64,000 nt of DNA from Diaminobutyricibacter sp. McL0608 (GCF_039613825.1 NZ_CP154826.1:3038001-3102000); one strand, 5' to 3'; positions 20,643-28,722 are shown, counted from the first letter of the stretch. Notes: generated by a model from the sequence alone, not told the origin. Numbers and translations: made by a program.

Positions 20643-21785
20643 TCACTTCCGACCGACGAACGTGCGCTGCACGCGCGGACCGATGCGTGTGACGATCTCG
20701 TAGTTGATGGTGCCGGCCGCATCCGCCCAGTCGTCGGCACTCGGGAAACCAGCTGCCGGATCGCCGAACAGGACGACCTCGTCGCCCACATCGACCGTCT
20801 GGTCGTCGACATCGACGACGAACTGGTCCATCGCCACACGGCCACTCACGGGGAAGACGCGGCCGCCGATGCTCACCGTCGCCCTGTTCGACGCGTGCCG
20901 GGGAATGCCCTCCGCATAGCCGAGCGGCACGAGAGCCAGCGTCGTCTCGTGCGGGGTGCGATAGGTGTAGTCGTACGAGACGCCCTTGCCCGCGGGCACC
21001 CGGCGCACGGCGGCGACGCGACCGCGCAGCGTCATGACCGGCGAGAGGCCGAGCTCGGCACTCGACTGGCCCTCGAAGGGAGACAGACCGTAGATGCTGA
21101 TGCCGAGGCGCACCAGGTTGAACCGCGCATCCGGAATTCGGAGTGCCGCCGCCGACGCGGCGATGTGCCGCAACTCCGGACGGAGACCAGCCACCTCCGC
21201 CCGCTCGAGCCCGCGGCGATAGAACGCGATCGCGTCGGCGTCATCCTCGGGCGAGGCATTCGACACATGGCTGAACACGCCGCGGACGACGATGTCGCCT
21301 TCCTGCTCCAGTTCGCGGGCGCGGCCGAACGTCTCGTCCCACTCGTGCTCTGCGATGCCGTTGCGGCTCAGCCCCGTTTCCAGTTTCAGCTGAACGAGGG
21401 CTTGTCCGTGGAGGCGACCCTGCGCGACAAGGGCGCGACGGGCTGAGGCCACCGCCTCGAGCTGCGCCTTCGACGAGAGCCCCAGGTCGATGCCCGCTTC
21501 GATCGCGGGGGCGAAGTCGGTGTCCGGATCGTGCAGCCACGCGAGGATGGGGGCCGCGATCCCGGCATCCCGGAGCTCGACGGCCTCGGTCAGATCGGCG
21601 ACACCCAGCCAGTCGGCGCCGCCGTCGAGGGCCGCGCGGGCGCACTCGACGGAACCGTGACCGTACGCGTTCGCCTTGACGACGGCCATCACATGCTCGG
21701 TGCCGATCACCGTGCGCAAGTGGGCGACATTGCGGGAGAGTGCGCCCAGGTCGATCACGGCCTCGCGGAAGACGGCCTCGCTCAT
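20643..21785 (-). CDS. alr: Alanine racemase
   Basis: A 380-residue fold-type III PLP enzyme making D-alanine for peptidoglycan. The Schiff-base lysine is Lys37 in VVKANAYGHG, and the second catalytic base region with SYDYTYRTPHET is near residues 265-276. GRVAMDQFVVD and the C-terminal RIGPRVQR are also typical. The ATG at 21785 overlaps the acpS stop (ATGA). The nnr gene often found between acpS and alr in relatives is missing. Confidence 0.95.
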   Translation of the reverse strand: MSEAVFREAVIDLGALSRNVAHLRTVIGTEHVMAVVKANAYGHGSVECARAALDGGADWLGVADLTEAVELRDAGIAAPILAWLHDPDTDFAPAIEAGIDLGLSSKAQLEAVASARRALVAQGRLHGQALVQLKLETGLSRNGIAEHEWDETFGRARELEQEGDIVVRGVFSHVSNASPEDDADAIAFYRRGLERAEVAGLRPELRHIAASAAALRIPDARFNLVRLGISIYGLSPFEGQSSAELGLSPVMTLRGRVAAVRRVPAGKGVSYDYTYRTPHETTLALVPLGYAEGIPRHASNRATVSIGGRVFPVSGRVAMDQFVVDVDDQTVDVGDEVVLFGDPAAGFPSADDWADAAGTINYEIVTRIGPRVQRTFVGRK

Positions 21786-22138
21786 GCGCCGCGCTCCGCG
21801 ACCACGAACGCGCACGCCACACCGGCATCGTGGGTCATGGAAAGGTGCAGCGAACCGATCCCGCGACCGGCCGCGATCCTGGCGGCGACACCGCTCAGCA
21901 CGAACTCCGGGTTCCCTTCCGCGTCGGAGACGATCTCCATGTCATGCCAGCGCACGCCTTCCGTGTCACCGAGCGCCTTCATGAGAGCTTCCTTCGCGGC
22001 GAACCGCGCCGCGAGCGAGTGCACGGGCAGATCGCGTTCGGCCGGCGTGAATAAGCGGTCCACGAGGCGCGGCGTGCGTCCGACCGCCCGGGTGAACCGG
22101 GCCAGGTCGACGACGTCGACTCCGATTCCGACGATCAC
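21782..22138 (-). CDS. acpS: Holo-[acyl-carrier-protein] synthase
   Basis: A 118-residue phosphopantetheinyl transferase that activates acyl carrier protein. The motifs IVGIGVDVVDLARF (residues 2-15) and FAAKEALMKALG (about 47-58) carry the magnesium-binding Asp and Glu. It starts with GTG and has only a weak ribosome binding site, 33 bases after glmS, and overlaps alr by four bases. Confidence 0.95.
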   Translation of the reverse strand: MIVGIGVDVVDLARFTRAVGRTPRLVDRLFTPAERDLPVHSLAARFAAKEALMKALGDTEGVRWHDMEIVSDAEGNPEFVLSGVAARIAAGRGIGSLHLSMTHDAGVACAFVVAERGA

Positions 22139-22171
22139 GGCGTGCCGTCTTCGATCCTCATCGCTACCGCG

Positions 22172-24022
22172 TCACTCGACAGTGACGGATTTGGCCAGGT
22201 TGCGCGGCTGGTCGACGTCGAGACCCTTCGCGCTCGACAGCTCCATCGCGAAGATCTGCAACGGGATGACCGCAAGCAGCGGCTCGAACAACGGAGCGGC
22301 GAGCGGGATGGGGATGACCTCGTCGGCGAACGGGAGCACCGCCGCGTCGCCCTGCTCGGCGATCGCGATGACGCGGGCGCCCCTGGCACGGATCTCCTGA
22401 ATGTTCGACACGACCTTCTTGTGCATCTCGTCGGAGCCGCGAGGGCTGGGCACGACGACGAAGACAGGCTGGCCGGGCTCGATGAGCGCGATCGGACCGT
22501 GCTTGAGCTCACCGGCGGCGAAGCCTTCGGCGTGGATGTACGCGAGCTCTTTCAGCTTGAGAGCGCCCTCGAGCGCGATCGGGTAGCCGACGTTGCGGCC
22601 GAGGAAGAGAACGGCGCGTGTGTCCGCCATCCACTTCGCGAGCTGCGCGATGCTGTCGTGCGACTCGAGCACCTTGGCGAGCTTCGCCGGGATCGCCTCC
22701 AGTTCTGCGAGCTGGTGGGCCTGCTCAGCCGGCGTGAGCGACCCGCGGACCCGGGAGAGGTGAAGGCCGAAGAGGTAGAGCGCTGTGATCTGGGCGACGA
22801 ACGCCTTGGTCGACGCCACGGCGACCTCAGGGCCAGCGTGGGTATAGATCACGGCGTCTGATTCGCGTGGGATGGTCGCACCCTGCGTATTGCAGACCGA
22901 GATCACGGTGGCGCCGGCCTCGCGGGCGAACTTGACCGCCATCAGCGTGTCCATCGTCTCGCCCGACTGGCTGATCGAGATGACGAGCGTCTTCGAGGTG
23001 ATCACCGGGTCGCGGTAACGGAACTCGTGGCTCAGCTCCACCTCGACAGGGACGCGGGCCCACTTCTCGATGGCGTAGCTGCCGACCTGGCCGGCGTAGG
23101 ACGCGGTTCCGCAGGCGATGATCGTGATGCGGTCGATGTCGGCGAGTACCTCGTCGCCGAGCGCCTCGAGCTCCGGGATGACGACCTGACCGTCGTGGTG
23201 ACGCCCACGAATCGTGTTGGCGACAGCATCCGGTTCTTCGCTGATCTCCTTGGCCATGAAGCTCGACCAGCCGCCCTTTTCGGACGCGGACGCATCCCAC
23301 GCGACCTCGAAGGGCTCGACCTCGACCCGCTCGCCGTGGAAATCGGTGACGGAGACCGAATCCGGCGTGATCGTCACGATCTGGTCCTGGCCGATCGCGA
23401 CGGCGTTGCGGGTGTGCTCGACGAAGGCGGCGACGTCGGAGCCGAGGAAGTTCTCGCCTTCGCCGAGACCGATGACGAGCGGCGAGTTGCGGCGGGCGCC
23501 GACGACGACCCCCGGCTCGTCCTGGTGCAGCGCGAGCAGTGTGAAGGCACCCTCGAGACGGCTCACGACGACGCGGAACGCCTCCTGCAGGCTGCCCGTG
23601 GCGCGGTACTCGCGGCCGAGGAGCACGGCTGCGACCTCGGTGTCCGTCTCGCTGCTGAAGGCGAAGCCCTCAGCGAGGAGTTCATCTTTCAGAACCGCGA
23701 AGTTCTCGATGATGCCGTTGTGGATGACGGCCAGGCGCCCGTCGTCTCCGAGGTGCGGATGCGCGTTGCGGTCGGTCGGTCCACCGTGCGTCGCCCAGCG
23801 CGTGTGGCCGATGCCGGTGCGCCCGTTGCCGATGGGGTGAGCCTTGAGGTCGTCGGTGAGCACAGACAGCTTGCCCGCCCGCTTCGCCATGTGCAGATCA
23901 CCGTTGTCGTCGATGATCGCGACGCCCGCGGAGTCGTAACCACGGTATTCCAGTCGTTTCAAACCACCGAGGAGTACCTCGAGACTCTTGTCAGTACCGA
24001 CGTACCCCACGATTCCACACAT
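22172..24022 (-). CDS. glmS: Glucosamine-6-phosphate synthase (isomerising)
   Basis: Makes glucosamine-6-phosphate from fructose-6-phosphate and glutamine. The start at 24022 exposes the catalytic Cys2 in MCGIVGYVG after removal of Met. The 616-residue protein has the N-terminal glutaminase domain (about 1-230) and two SIS sugar-isomerase domains (about 290-430 and 460-600), ending in DQPRNLAKSVTVE. glmM, the next enzyme, lies 4.7 kb away beyond the bacteriocin region. The start has no ribosome binding site but a TAAAAT seven bases upstream, so the message is probably leaderless. Confidence 0.97.
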   Translation of the reverse strand: MCGIVGYVGTDKSLEVLLGGLKRLEYRGYDSAGVAIIDDNGDLHMAKRAGKLSVLTDDLKAHPIGNGRTGIGHTRWATHGGPTDRNAHPHLGDDGRLAVIHNGIIENFAVLKDELLAEGFAFSSETDTEVAAVLLGREYRATGSLQEAFRVVVSRLEGAFTLLALHQDEPGVVVGARRNSPLVIGLGEGENFLGSDVAAFVEHTRNAVAIGQDQIVTITPDSVSVTDFHGERVEVEPFEVAWDASASEKGGWSSFMAKEISEEPDAVANTIRGRHHDGQVVIPELEALGDEVLADIDRITIIACGTASYAGQVGSYAIEKWARVPVEVELSHEFRYRDPVITSKTLVISISQSGETMDTLMAVKFAREAGATVISVCNTQGATIPRESDAVIYTHAGPEVAVASTKAFVAQITALYLFGLHLSRVRGSLTPAEQAHQLAELEAIPAKLAKVLESHDSIAQLAKWMADTRAVLFLGRNVGYPIALEGALKLKELAYIHAEGFAAGELKHGPIALIEPGQPVFVVVPSPRGSDEMHKKVVSNIQEIRARGARVIAIAEQGDAAVLPFADEVIPIPLAAPLFEPLLAVIPLQIFAMELSSAKGLDVDQPRNLAKSVTVE

Positions 24023-24029
24023 GCACCCG

Positions 24030-24035
24030 ATTTTA
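24030..24035 (-). promoter_or_regulatory. -10 hexamer TAAAAT, leaderless start of glmS
   Basis: TAAAAT on the minus strand, five of six matches to consensus, ends seven bases before the glmS ATG at 24022. The divergent coaA -10 lies only 16 bases away, so the two promoters must overlap. Confidence 0.65.
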
Positions 24036-24051
24036 GCCTGACGCAAACCTC

Positions 24052-24057
24052 TAAACT
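24052..24057 (+). promoter_or_regulatory. -10 hexamer TAAACT, leaderless start of coaA
   Basis: TAAACT on the plus strand ends eight bases before the coaA ATG at 24066, again with no ribosome binding site. Only 43 bases separate the two divergent start codons. Confidence 0.6.
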
Positions 24058-24065
24058 GGTCGCCT

Positions 24066-25019
24066 ATGGCTGAAACAGGCGCAGGCACAGGTAACGGCCA
24101 GACATCCCCCTTTGTCGAACTCGACCGCGCCGACTGGGCAGAACTCGCCGAGTCGACGACTCTTCCGCTGAAAGAGACCGAGATCGTGCAGCTGCGAGGG
24201 CTGGGTGATCCTCTCGACATGCGCGAAGTCGAAGAGGTCTATCTTCCGCTCAGTCGACTGCTCAACCTGTACGTCGCCGGCACCAAGCAGCTCCATCGCG
24301 TGACGAACGAGTTCCTGGGTGAGCGGGCGCAGAGCACCCCGTTCGTGATCGGCGTCGCGGGCTCCGTAGCCGTGGGGAAGTCGACCATCGCGCGTCTCCT
24401 GAGGGAGCTGCTCTCGCGCTGGTCGGACACTCCGCGCGTCGAACTCGTCACGACGGACGGCTTCCTGCTGCCCAATGCTGAGCTCGAGCGTCGTGGGCTC
24501 ATGGAACGCAAAGGCTTCCCGGAGTCCTACGACCGACGAGCCCTGCTCCGTTTCGTGACCGAGGTGAAGAGCGGCGCCGCCGAGGTGCGCGCACCGTTCT
24601 ATTCGCACCTCAGCTACGACATCGTGCCGGGTGCCCAGATCGTCGTTCGCCAGCCGGATGTCCTGATCGTGGAGGGCCTGAACGTTCTCCAGCCGGCCGG
24701 CGGCGGCAACCGACTCGCGGTCAGCGACCTCTTCGACTTCAGTGTCTACGTCGACGCCCGGACGCGCGACATAGCGAACTGGTACCAGGAGCGGTTCCTG
24801 AAGCTCCAGCGCGGAGCGTTCGCGAACCCCCAGTCCTACTTCCACCGGTATTCGTCGCTGTCCGAAGAGGAGGCGCGAGCGCGCTCCAGCATGATCTGGG
24901 CCAGCATCAACGAGCCGAACCTCGTGCAGAACATCCGCCCGACGCGTTCGCGCGCGAAGCTGGTGCTGCGCAAAGATGCCGACCATACCGTGAGCTCGGT
25001 GCTGCTGCGCAAGCTCTGA
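24066..25019 (+). CDS. coaA: Type I pantothenate kinase
   Basis: Phosphorylates pantothenate, the first step of coenzyme A synthesis. The 317-residue protein has the P-loop [14 protein letters not shown] at about 99-112, [11 protein letters not shown], the KGFPESYDR segment and NWYQERF, all typical of prokaryotic type I CoaA. It diverges from glmS, which fits the order glmM-coaA-glmS as I remember it from relatives, but here the gene is followed on the other strand by the bacteriocin-associated cluster instead of directly by glmM. Confidence 0.96.
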   Translation: MAETGAGTGNGQTSPFVELDRADWAELAESTTLPLKETEIVQLRGLGDPLDMREVEEVYLPLSRLLNLYVAGTKQLHRVTNEFLGERAQSTPFVIGVAGSVAVGKSTIARLLRELLSRWSDTPRVELVTTDGFLLPNAELERRGLMERKGFPESYDRRALLRFVTEVKSGAAEVRAPFYSHLSYDIVPGAQIVVRQPDVLIVEGLNVLQPAGGGNRLAVSDLFDFSVYVDARTRDIANWYQERFLKLQRGAFANPQSYFHRYSSLSEEEARARSSMIWASINEPNLVQNIRPTRSRAKLVLRKDADHTVSSVLLRKL

Positions 25020-25027
25020 GCGCGCTC

Positions 25028-26095
25028 TCAGCGGATCTTGAAGTACCGGAAGAGCTGGTTCTCCCTGATTGCCGCGAACGCCAGGCATGTTCCAGCCAGT
25101 CCGCCCAGGACAACGGCGACAACTATCTGAATCGATGAAAGCGCAAGGGTTGTTCTGAGCTCGTCGCCCAGATTCCTGGCCGCCAGGACTCCGACAGCGA
25201 GGCTGACGATGCCGGCTAGTGTGAGCCAGACTCCCGACTCGATCAACAACATGTGCGTGAGTGCTCGCCGGGAGACTCCCGAGTGGAGGGCGGATGACAT
25301 CTCGAGTCGTCGGGTGAATGCACCGCAGGAGCCGATGATGATCCCGAGCCCGGCCCCGGCGAGCGCCGAGAATCGTGTCGCTCGCGAGCGCACCGCTTCG
25401 GAAGGGTCGAGGGAGGTACCCATCGTCGTGTTGAGCTGGGACAGTTCCGTCTGGCTGGACGGATGCCGGGCAGGCAGCGCGGTCGTGAAAAGGAGCTGCG
25501 TGAGGTCAGTGTCTGCGGGCCAGATATCGGCCCAGCATTCGTCGAAATCGCCGGCCGCAGGCACCGGGACCACCAGGGCATAGCGCAGGCCCCCGCGCCG
25601 CCCGTCGTCCGGATAGTCATACGTGCCCCCTACTGGAACCGGGCCGTTTGCTGTCTGCAATTCGGTTCCCGCCGTCAGGCCCAACTAGCCCACCACCTCA
25701 GGACCGGCCAGGACACCCGCACCCCGCAGCGTTCCGCCGAGGAGCTTGACGAGTCCGGGGGAACCTCCCGCAGTCGGAATCGGAGTCCCGGGCAGGACCG
25801 AGGGGAACACTTTGTCATCGGAGTTTCGCAAGGCTCCAGCCCCACGAACTCCGGGGAGTTTCGCCAGGTCGTCACACGCGGCCCCGTCGATTCTCTCGTC
25901 GGCAGCAAGCACGTGGATCGAAGCCCCGCCGCGGTGAAATGCTTCGGCGCGCTGCACGATCTGTTCGATGGACAGGAGTTCGGCAAGTATCAATCCGGAT
26001 GCAACGAAAACGAGAGCGAGCGCCAGAAGGGTGGCGTGTGTTGTTCCGGAGGCCACGTTCCGTGCGGCTTCCCGAAGAACGGAACTAGGCCTCAT
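25028..26095 (-). pseudogene. FtsX/MacB-like ABC permease interrupted by one TAG
   Basis: A 355-codon frame with a single in-frame TAG at codon 137 (25685-25687) and no other stop. Before it lie a transmembrane helix (about 19-40) and part of an extracytoplasmic domain; after it the same frame continues for 218 codons with the rest of that domain and three transmembrane helices (about codons 245-270, 290-315 and 325-345). One helix, a large outer domain and three helices is the MacB/FtsX permease fold. GGAGG six bases before the ATG is a good ribosome binding site. It is 33 bases downstream of the adaptor gene, and no ATPase gene is nearby. It is either inactivated, read through at low level, or a sequencing error. 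Confidence 0.75.
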
Positions 26096-26128
26096 GCCCG
26101 CCCTCCGCCAGACCTGGACACCTGAGCG

Positions 26129-27181
26129 TCAGGGACATGGGCGGTGCGAGGGGTGCAGCCGGATCTTCTGCGGCGCCTTCCCCTTATGGAATTGCACGAA
26201 CGTCTGGCCCAGTTGCGATCCGACGACATGAACGGGAATCATGTCGCCATTGCTCTCGACGCATCCATGCGATCGGTCGAGGTCGACGATCGTCGACGGA
26301 GGCACGCTGCTCACCTCGGTCGGTTCGGCGAGCGAAAGCGTTGCGGCGATGGGTTTCACTGTGGACGACTCCTCCGTCGAAGTCGGATCCTGGGCTTGGG
26401 GCGCCAGGTCGAGGGAGATCGGGCCAGACTTTCCCGCGGCGTCGACGGGAACTGTGGTGGCTCCGATCGTCACGACCCGCGGGCCTGTGACGAGATCGTT
26501 CGGCAGTTCGTCAACCGCTATCGATTGTTGTCCGAAGCTGAAAGTTGCAATCGGATCGCCGTCCGCGACACGCGCGCCCAACGCCGTATCGCAGGATCGG
26601 ACCGAGACTTTCGGCGTCGGCAGCCATACGGTCCGAGAAACGGGAAACGTCGGCCCCTCCCACTCGATTCCCACTGCAGTCAGCGATTGGAAGGCGGCTC
26701 TGAGTGTCGCTCGACCCACAGTGCCGTCGACCGTGAGGTTGTACCCCAAGCGATTGAGTTCGGCTTGAAGGGAACGCACATCCGCGCCGGTGTCTCCGAT
26801 CGCGAGGTCACGCCAGAGCGGCACCTCTGTCGCGAGTGCAAGGACGGGCCCTTCATCGACAGCGAAGAACGAGCTGCCGGAAGCGATTCCCGCACCAACC
26901 TCGCAGTCGTACCTCGTTATCAGACCGGACGCGGGCGTTGTCACGGTAGCCGAGCTGCTTCGACTGACGGTGATCTCCACCGGGCGCTCATCGTAGAAGG
27001 CGTGGGCCGAGATCGGGATCTCTTGCGCGGTCGGTACAGTCTGAAGCGATTTCGGTAGGAGCAGTGGCGCAAGTGAGACCGCGACCGCGCCAAGCGCGGC
27101 GGCCCCCGCAAGGGCCAGGGCGCCGAGCCCGAATTGGCTTCGCCCGATGCGTTTCCGGTTCATCATTCTTCGCTTCTGCAT
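26129..27181 (-). CDS. Membrane adaptor with peptidoglycan-binding domain
   Basis: A 350-residue protein with a cytoplasmic basic start, one transmembrane helix at about 18-42, and an outer part that resembles membrane-fusion (HlyD/MacA-like) adaptors: a beta-rich half, then a PG_binding_1 domain at about 127-167 (GDTGADVRSLQAELNRLGY), then a second beta-rich half with ARVADGDPIATF. Such proteins accompany MacB-like permeases in Gram-positive bacteria. It lies between the lipoprotein and permease genes. The ATG at 27181 abuts a hairpin; ATGs at 27166 or 27163 are possible instead. Base composition is more A+T-rich than in the housekeeping genes. Confidence 0.75.
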   Translation of the reverse strand: MQKRRMMNRKRIGRSQFGLGALALAGAAALGAVAVSLAPLLLPKSLQTVPTAQEIPISAHAFYDERPVEITVSRSSSATVTTPASGLITRYDCEVGAGIASGSSFFAVDEGPVLALATEVPLWRDLAIGDTGADVRSLQAELNRLGYNLTVDGTVGRATLRAAFQSLTAVGIEWEGPTFPVSRTVWLPTPKVSVRSCDTALGARVADGDPIATFSFGQQSIAVDELPNDLVTGPRVVTIGATTVPVDAAGKSGPISLDLAPQAQDPTSTEESSTVKPIAATLSLAEPTEVSSVPPSTIVDLDRSHGCVESNGDMIPVHVVGSQLGQTFVQFHKGKAPQKIRLHPSHRPCP

Positions 27182-27184
27182 TGG

Positions 27185-27228
27185 GCAGGGGTGCTGGCGC
27201 CGGCTGGTTTCGGCCCCAACACCCCTGC
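27185..27228 (-). other. Intercistronic hairpin in the bacteriocin cluster
   Basis: Perfect 9-base arms GCAGGGGTG and CACCCCTGC enclose a 26-base centre that can itself pair (GCCG with CGGC). It fills the gap between the lipoprotein stop and the adaptor start and has no T run. It could lower translation of the adaptor or stabilise the upstream mRNA, so that bacteriocin and lipoprotein are made in excess. Confidence 0.5.
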
Positions 27229-27230
27229 GC

Positions 27231-27806
27231 CTACTTGCTCAGTCCGTAGTGCAATGGGTCGGCATTGCATTTGTCGAACTGAGTGCTGTTGATGAATTTG
27301 TCGATGTTGGTGCCATTCGCCAACATCGACGGCGTGTAGCCAGGATCGACAGCCTTGACCCGCTTCAGGCAATTGACGAGAATCGTGTTCTCGTCCAACT
27401 GCTGAGGGTTTCGATCCATGGCGTCGCGAAGGACGATCAGGTCCAATCCGTTTTCCTGGTTGCATTTGTTCACCGCGGAATTGGAAACGCTGTCCGGTCG
27501 CGTGTAGTCGAGCGAGTGGTCGCTCGACCAGGTCGCCGCGACACCGATCTTCTTCAGGCACGTCACGATGAGCTGTTGAAAATAGGCATACTCGGTGTCC
27601 GAGATCTTGCCGTCTGCGAGTGCTTCGCGTTCAGCAGGGGTTCGGGCGTCGTCGTAGGTGGATTTGATCAGCTCGGCCCATGGTTTCGCGGACGCTGCGG
27701 CGGCATCTCCCGTGGCCGAGGCGCCGGCCTTCCATGACGCGCATCCCGCAAGGCACAACGCCAAGAGGACCAACGCAACTACGCCGAGCGATCGATTCGC
27801 GCTCAG
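27231..27806 (-). CDS. Putative lipoprotein of the bacteriocin cluster
   Basis: About 191 residues if read from a CTG that overlaps the stop of the bacteriocin gene (CTGA). The first 22 residues form a lipoprotein signal with the lipobox LAGC, Cys22 being the lipid anchor. The mature part is hydrophilic, has four further cysteines, and contains no domain I recognise. No ATG, GTG or TTG gives a complete signal peptide, so the start is inferred from the lipobox and the four-base overlap. A surface lipoprotein coupled to a bacteriocin gene is a natural immunity candidate, but that is inference only. Confidence 0.6.
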   Translation of the reverse strand: MSANRSLGVVALVLLALCLAGCASWKAGASATGDAAAASAKPWAELIKSTYDDARTPAEREALADGKISDTEYAYFQQLIVTCLKKIGVAATWSSDHSLDYTRPDSVSNSAVNKCNQENGLDLIVLRDAMDRNPQQLDENTILVNCLKRVKAVDPGYTPSMLANGTNIDKFINSTQFDKCNADPLHYGLSK

Positions 27807-28117
27807 AGCGTGTTCCAGAACGCAGTGTTCCCACCGTTCGACTTGTTGGTCGACGCCTTGGCCCAGGCACCCTTGATCGCAGCTGCCTGCTTGCAGGTGT
27901 GCGCCAGCGAACCATCGCAGGCGGTAGCGGTGTGGTTCTTCGTCGCGTGGTGGTAGTTGGAGAAGACCTTGCCCACGAGCCCGCTGTCGACGCCATACTG
28001 CCAAAGTCCGCCACCCGCATTGGTTGAGGTGGTACTGGCGTTCGCCGCCGTGACCGGCAGCGAGACCATGGCAGCGGCAGCTACGAGAACCGCGGCGAAT
28101 CTGATTTTTGTACGCAA
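27803..28117 (-). CDS. Lactococcin 972 family bacteriocin precursor
   Basis: A 104-residue secreted precursor. A basic start and hydrophobic core lead to an AxA signal peptidase site after Ala27; the mature part would be 77 residues. It shows the family hallmarks: a Trp-Gln near the mature start (39-40), SNYHH at 53-57 followed by K-x-H-x-A-T, and WAKA at 85-88. Lactococcin 972 itself blocks septum formation by binding lipid II. Unlike it, this protein has two cysteines (67, 75) that could pair. The TTG start at 28117 has AAAGGA seven bases upstream. It overlaps the next gene by four bases. Confidence 0.85.
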   Translation of the reverse strand: MRTKIRFAAVLVAAAAMVSLPVTAANASTTSTNAGGGLWQYGVDSGLVGKVFSNYHHATKNHTATACDGSLAHTCKQAAAIKGAWAKASTNKSNGGNTAFWNTL

Positions 28118-28148
28118 GTCAATTTCCTTTGTTCGTGTTGTGGATCTC

Positions 28149-28313
28149 TCACAGCTCGTGCTCCTCCCGATCGCCATCATCGGCGGCTCGCGACCATCCA
28201 AACCGGTCGCGTAGTCGCCGAACAACGGGTGCGACAAGTGCGAAAACAGCCCAGCCCCCGAGAAGGAGCGGCAGCAGTATCAAAGCGCCGAGAATGGTGC
28301 CGGTGACGTCCAA
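28149..28313 (-). CDS. Small membrane protein upstream of the bacteriocin gene
   Basis: A 54-residue ORF starting with TTG. Residues 5-29 are a single hydrophobic helix rich in Leu and Gly; then come two basic clusters (RRLRDR) and an acidic tail ending EEHEL. AAAGGA lies seven bases before the TTG, the same hexamer and spacing as for the bacteriocin gene 31 bases downstream, which supports both starts. It has no recognised family. A role in immunity, export or regulation of the bacteriocin is possible. Confidence 0.6.
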   Translation of the reverse strand: MDVTGTILGALILLPLLLGGWAVFALVAPVVRRLRDRFGWSRAADDGDREEHEL

Positions 28314-28387
28314 CTGAGCATCCTTTGCGGGGTCGGGCTCTAGCGTTTTTGTTCAGCTGACAGGAGCGCGCCCTGCCTTGTTCGCCG

Positions 28388-28418
28388 TCTTCTTCACAGT
28401 CACCGAATCTTCTTCACA
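28388..28418. repeat. Direct repeat TCTTCTTCACA x2 upstream of the bacteriocin cluster
   Basis: The 11-mer TCTTCTTCACA occurs at 28388-28398 and 28408-28418, exactly 20 bases apart, about two helical turns. It lies 75-105 bases upstream of the first gene of the cluster. Tandem sites at this spacing suit a dimeric activator or repressor. Confidence 0.5.
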
Positions 28419-28457
28419 TCGAATGACCGCCTGATATCAGACGTCATTACATATGAG

Positions 28458-28487
28458 AATCTACAGGATCAGACATATATACCTCAA
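28458..28487 (-). promoter_or_regulatory. Candidate promoter of the bacteriocin cluster
   Basis: In an unusually A+T-rich patch, the minus strand reads -35 TTGAGG, 18 bases, -10 TAGATT. Transcription would start about 140 bases before the 54-codon gene and run across the TCTTCTTCACA repeats. Confidence 0.35.
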
Positions 28488-28662
28488 GTCGGCATGCAAG
28501 ATCTGTGGATAGTTTGCGGAAGGCCGAGTTCGACGGGAACCGATGGGGGCGCTCAAACGTCAAATGGCGCACGCGAAAGCGCAGCGGGGCGCGAGCAAAG
28601 TCGAGGACGGCGTTCAGGAAGTGCGTATGAAACGACCGGCGAGCCGCGTCAATCCGGCCGTT

Positions 28663-28722
28663 CGCACTAGTTGAGACTCCACGCACTAGGTCCTACTAGT
28701 GCGCCAAGGCGAAGCTAGTGCG
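28663..28722. repeat. Symmetric array of four CTAGTGCG boxes
   Basis: CGCACTAG occurs at 28663 and 28682, and its reverse complement CTAGTGCG at 28696 and 28715. The spacers are 11, 6 and 11 bases, so the 60-base block is a dyad of two 19-base-spaced pairs. A weaker CTAG copy continues the 19-base register at 28734 and overlaps the glmM stop codon. CTAG is rare in high-GC genomes. Candidates are a protein-binding array, a recombination or insertion site, or a terminator. Confidence 0.7.

Noticed and set aside
25685-25687. TAG in the permease read as pyrrolysine
   Set aside because: Nothing in the window supports pyrrolysine machinery; nonsense change, error or simple read-through are simpler.
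28447-28686. A 79-codon minus-strand frame beside the CTAGTGCG boxes
   Set aside because: No ribosome binding site, no hydrophobic or domain pattern, and it overlaps the candidate promoter region of the bacteriocin cluster.
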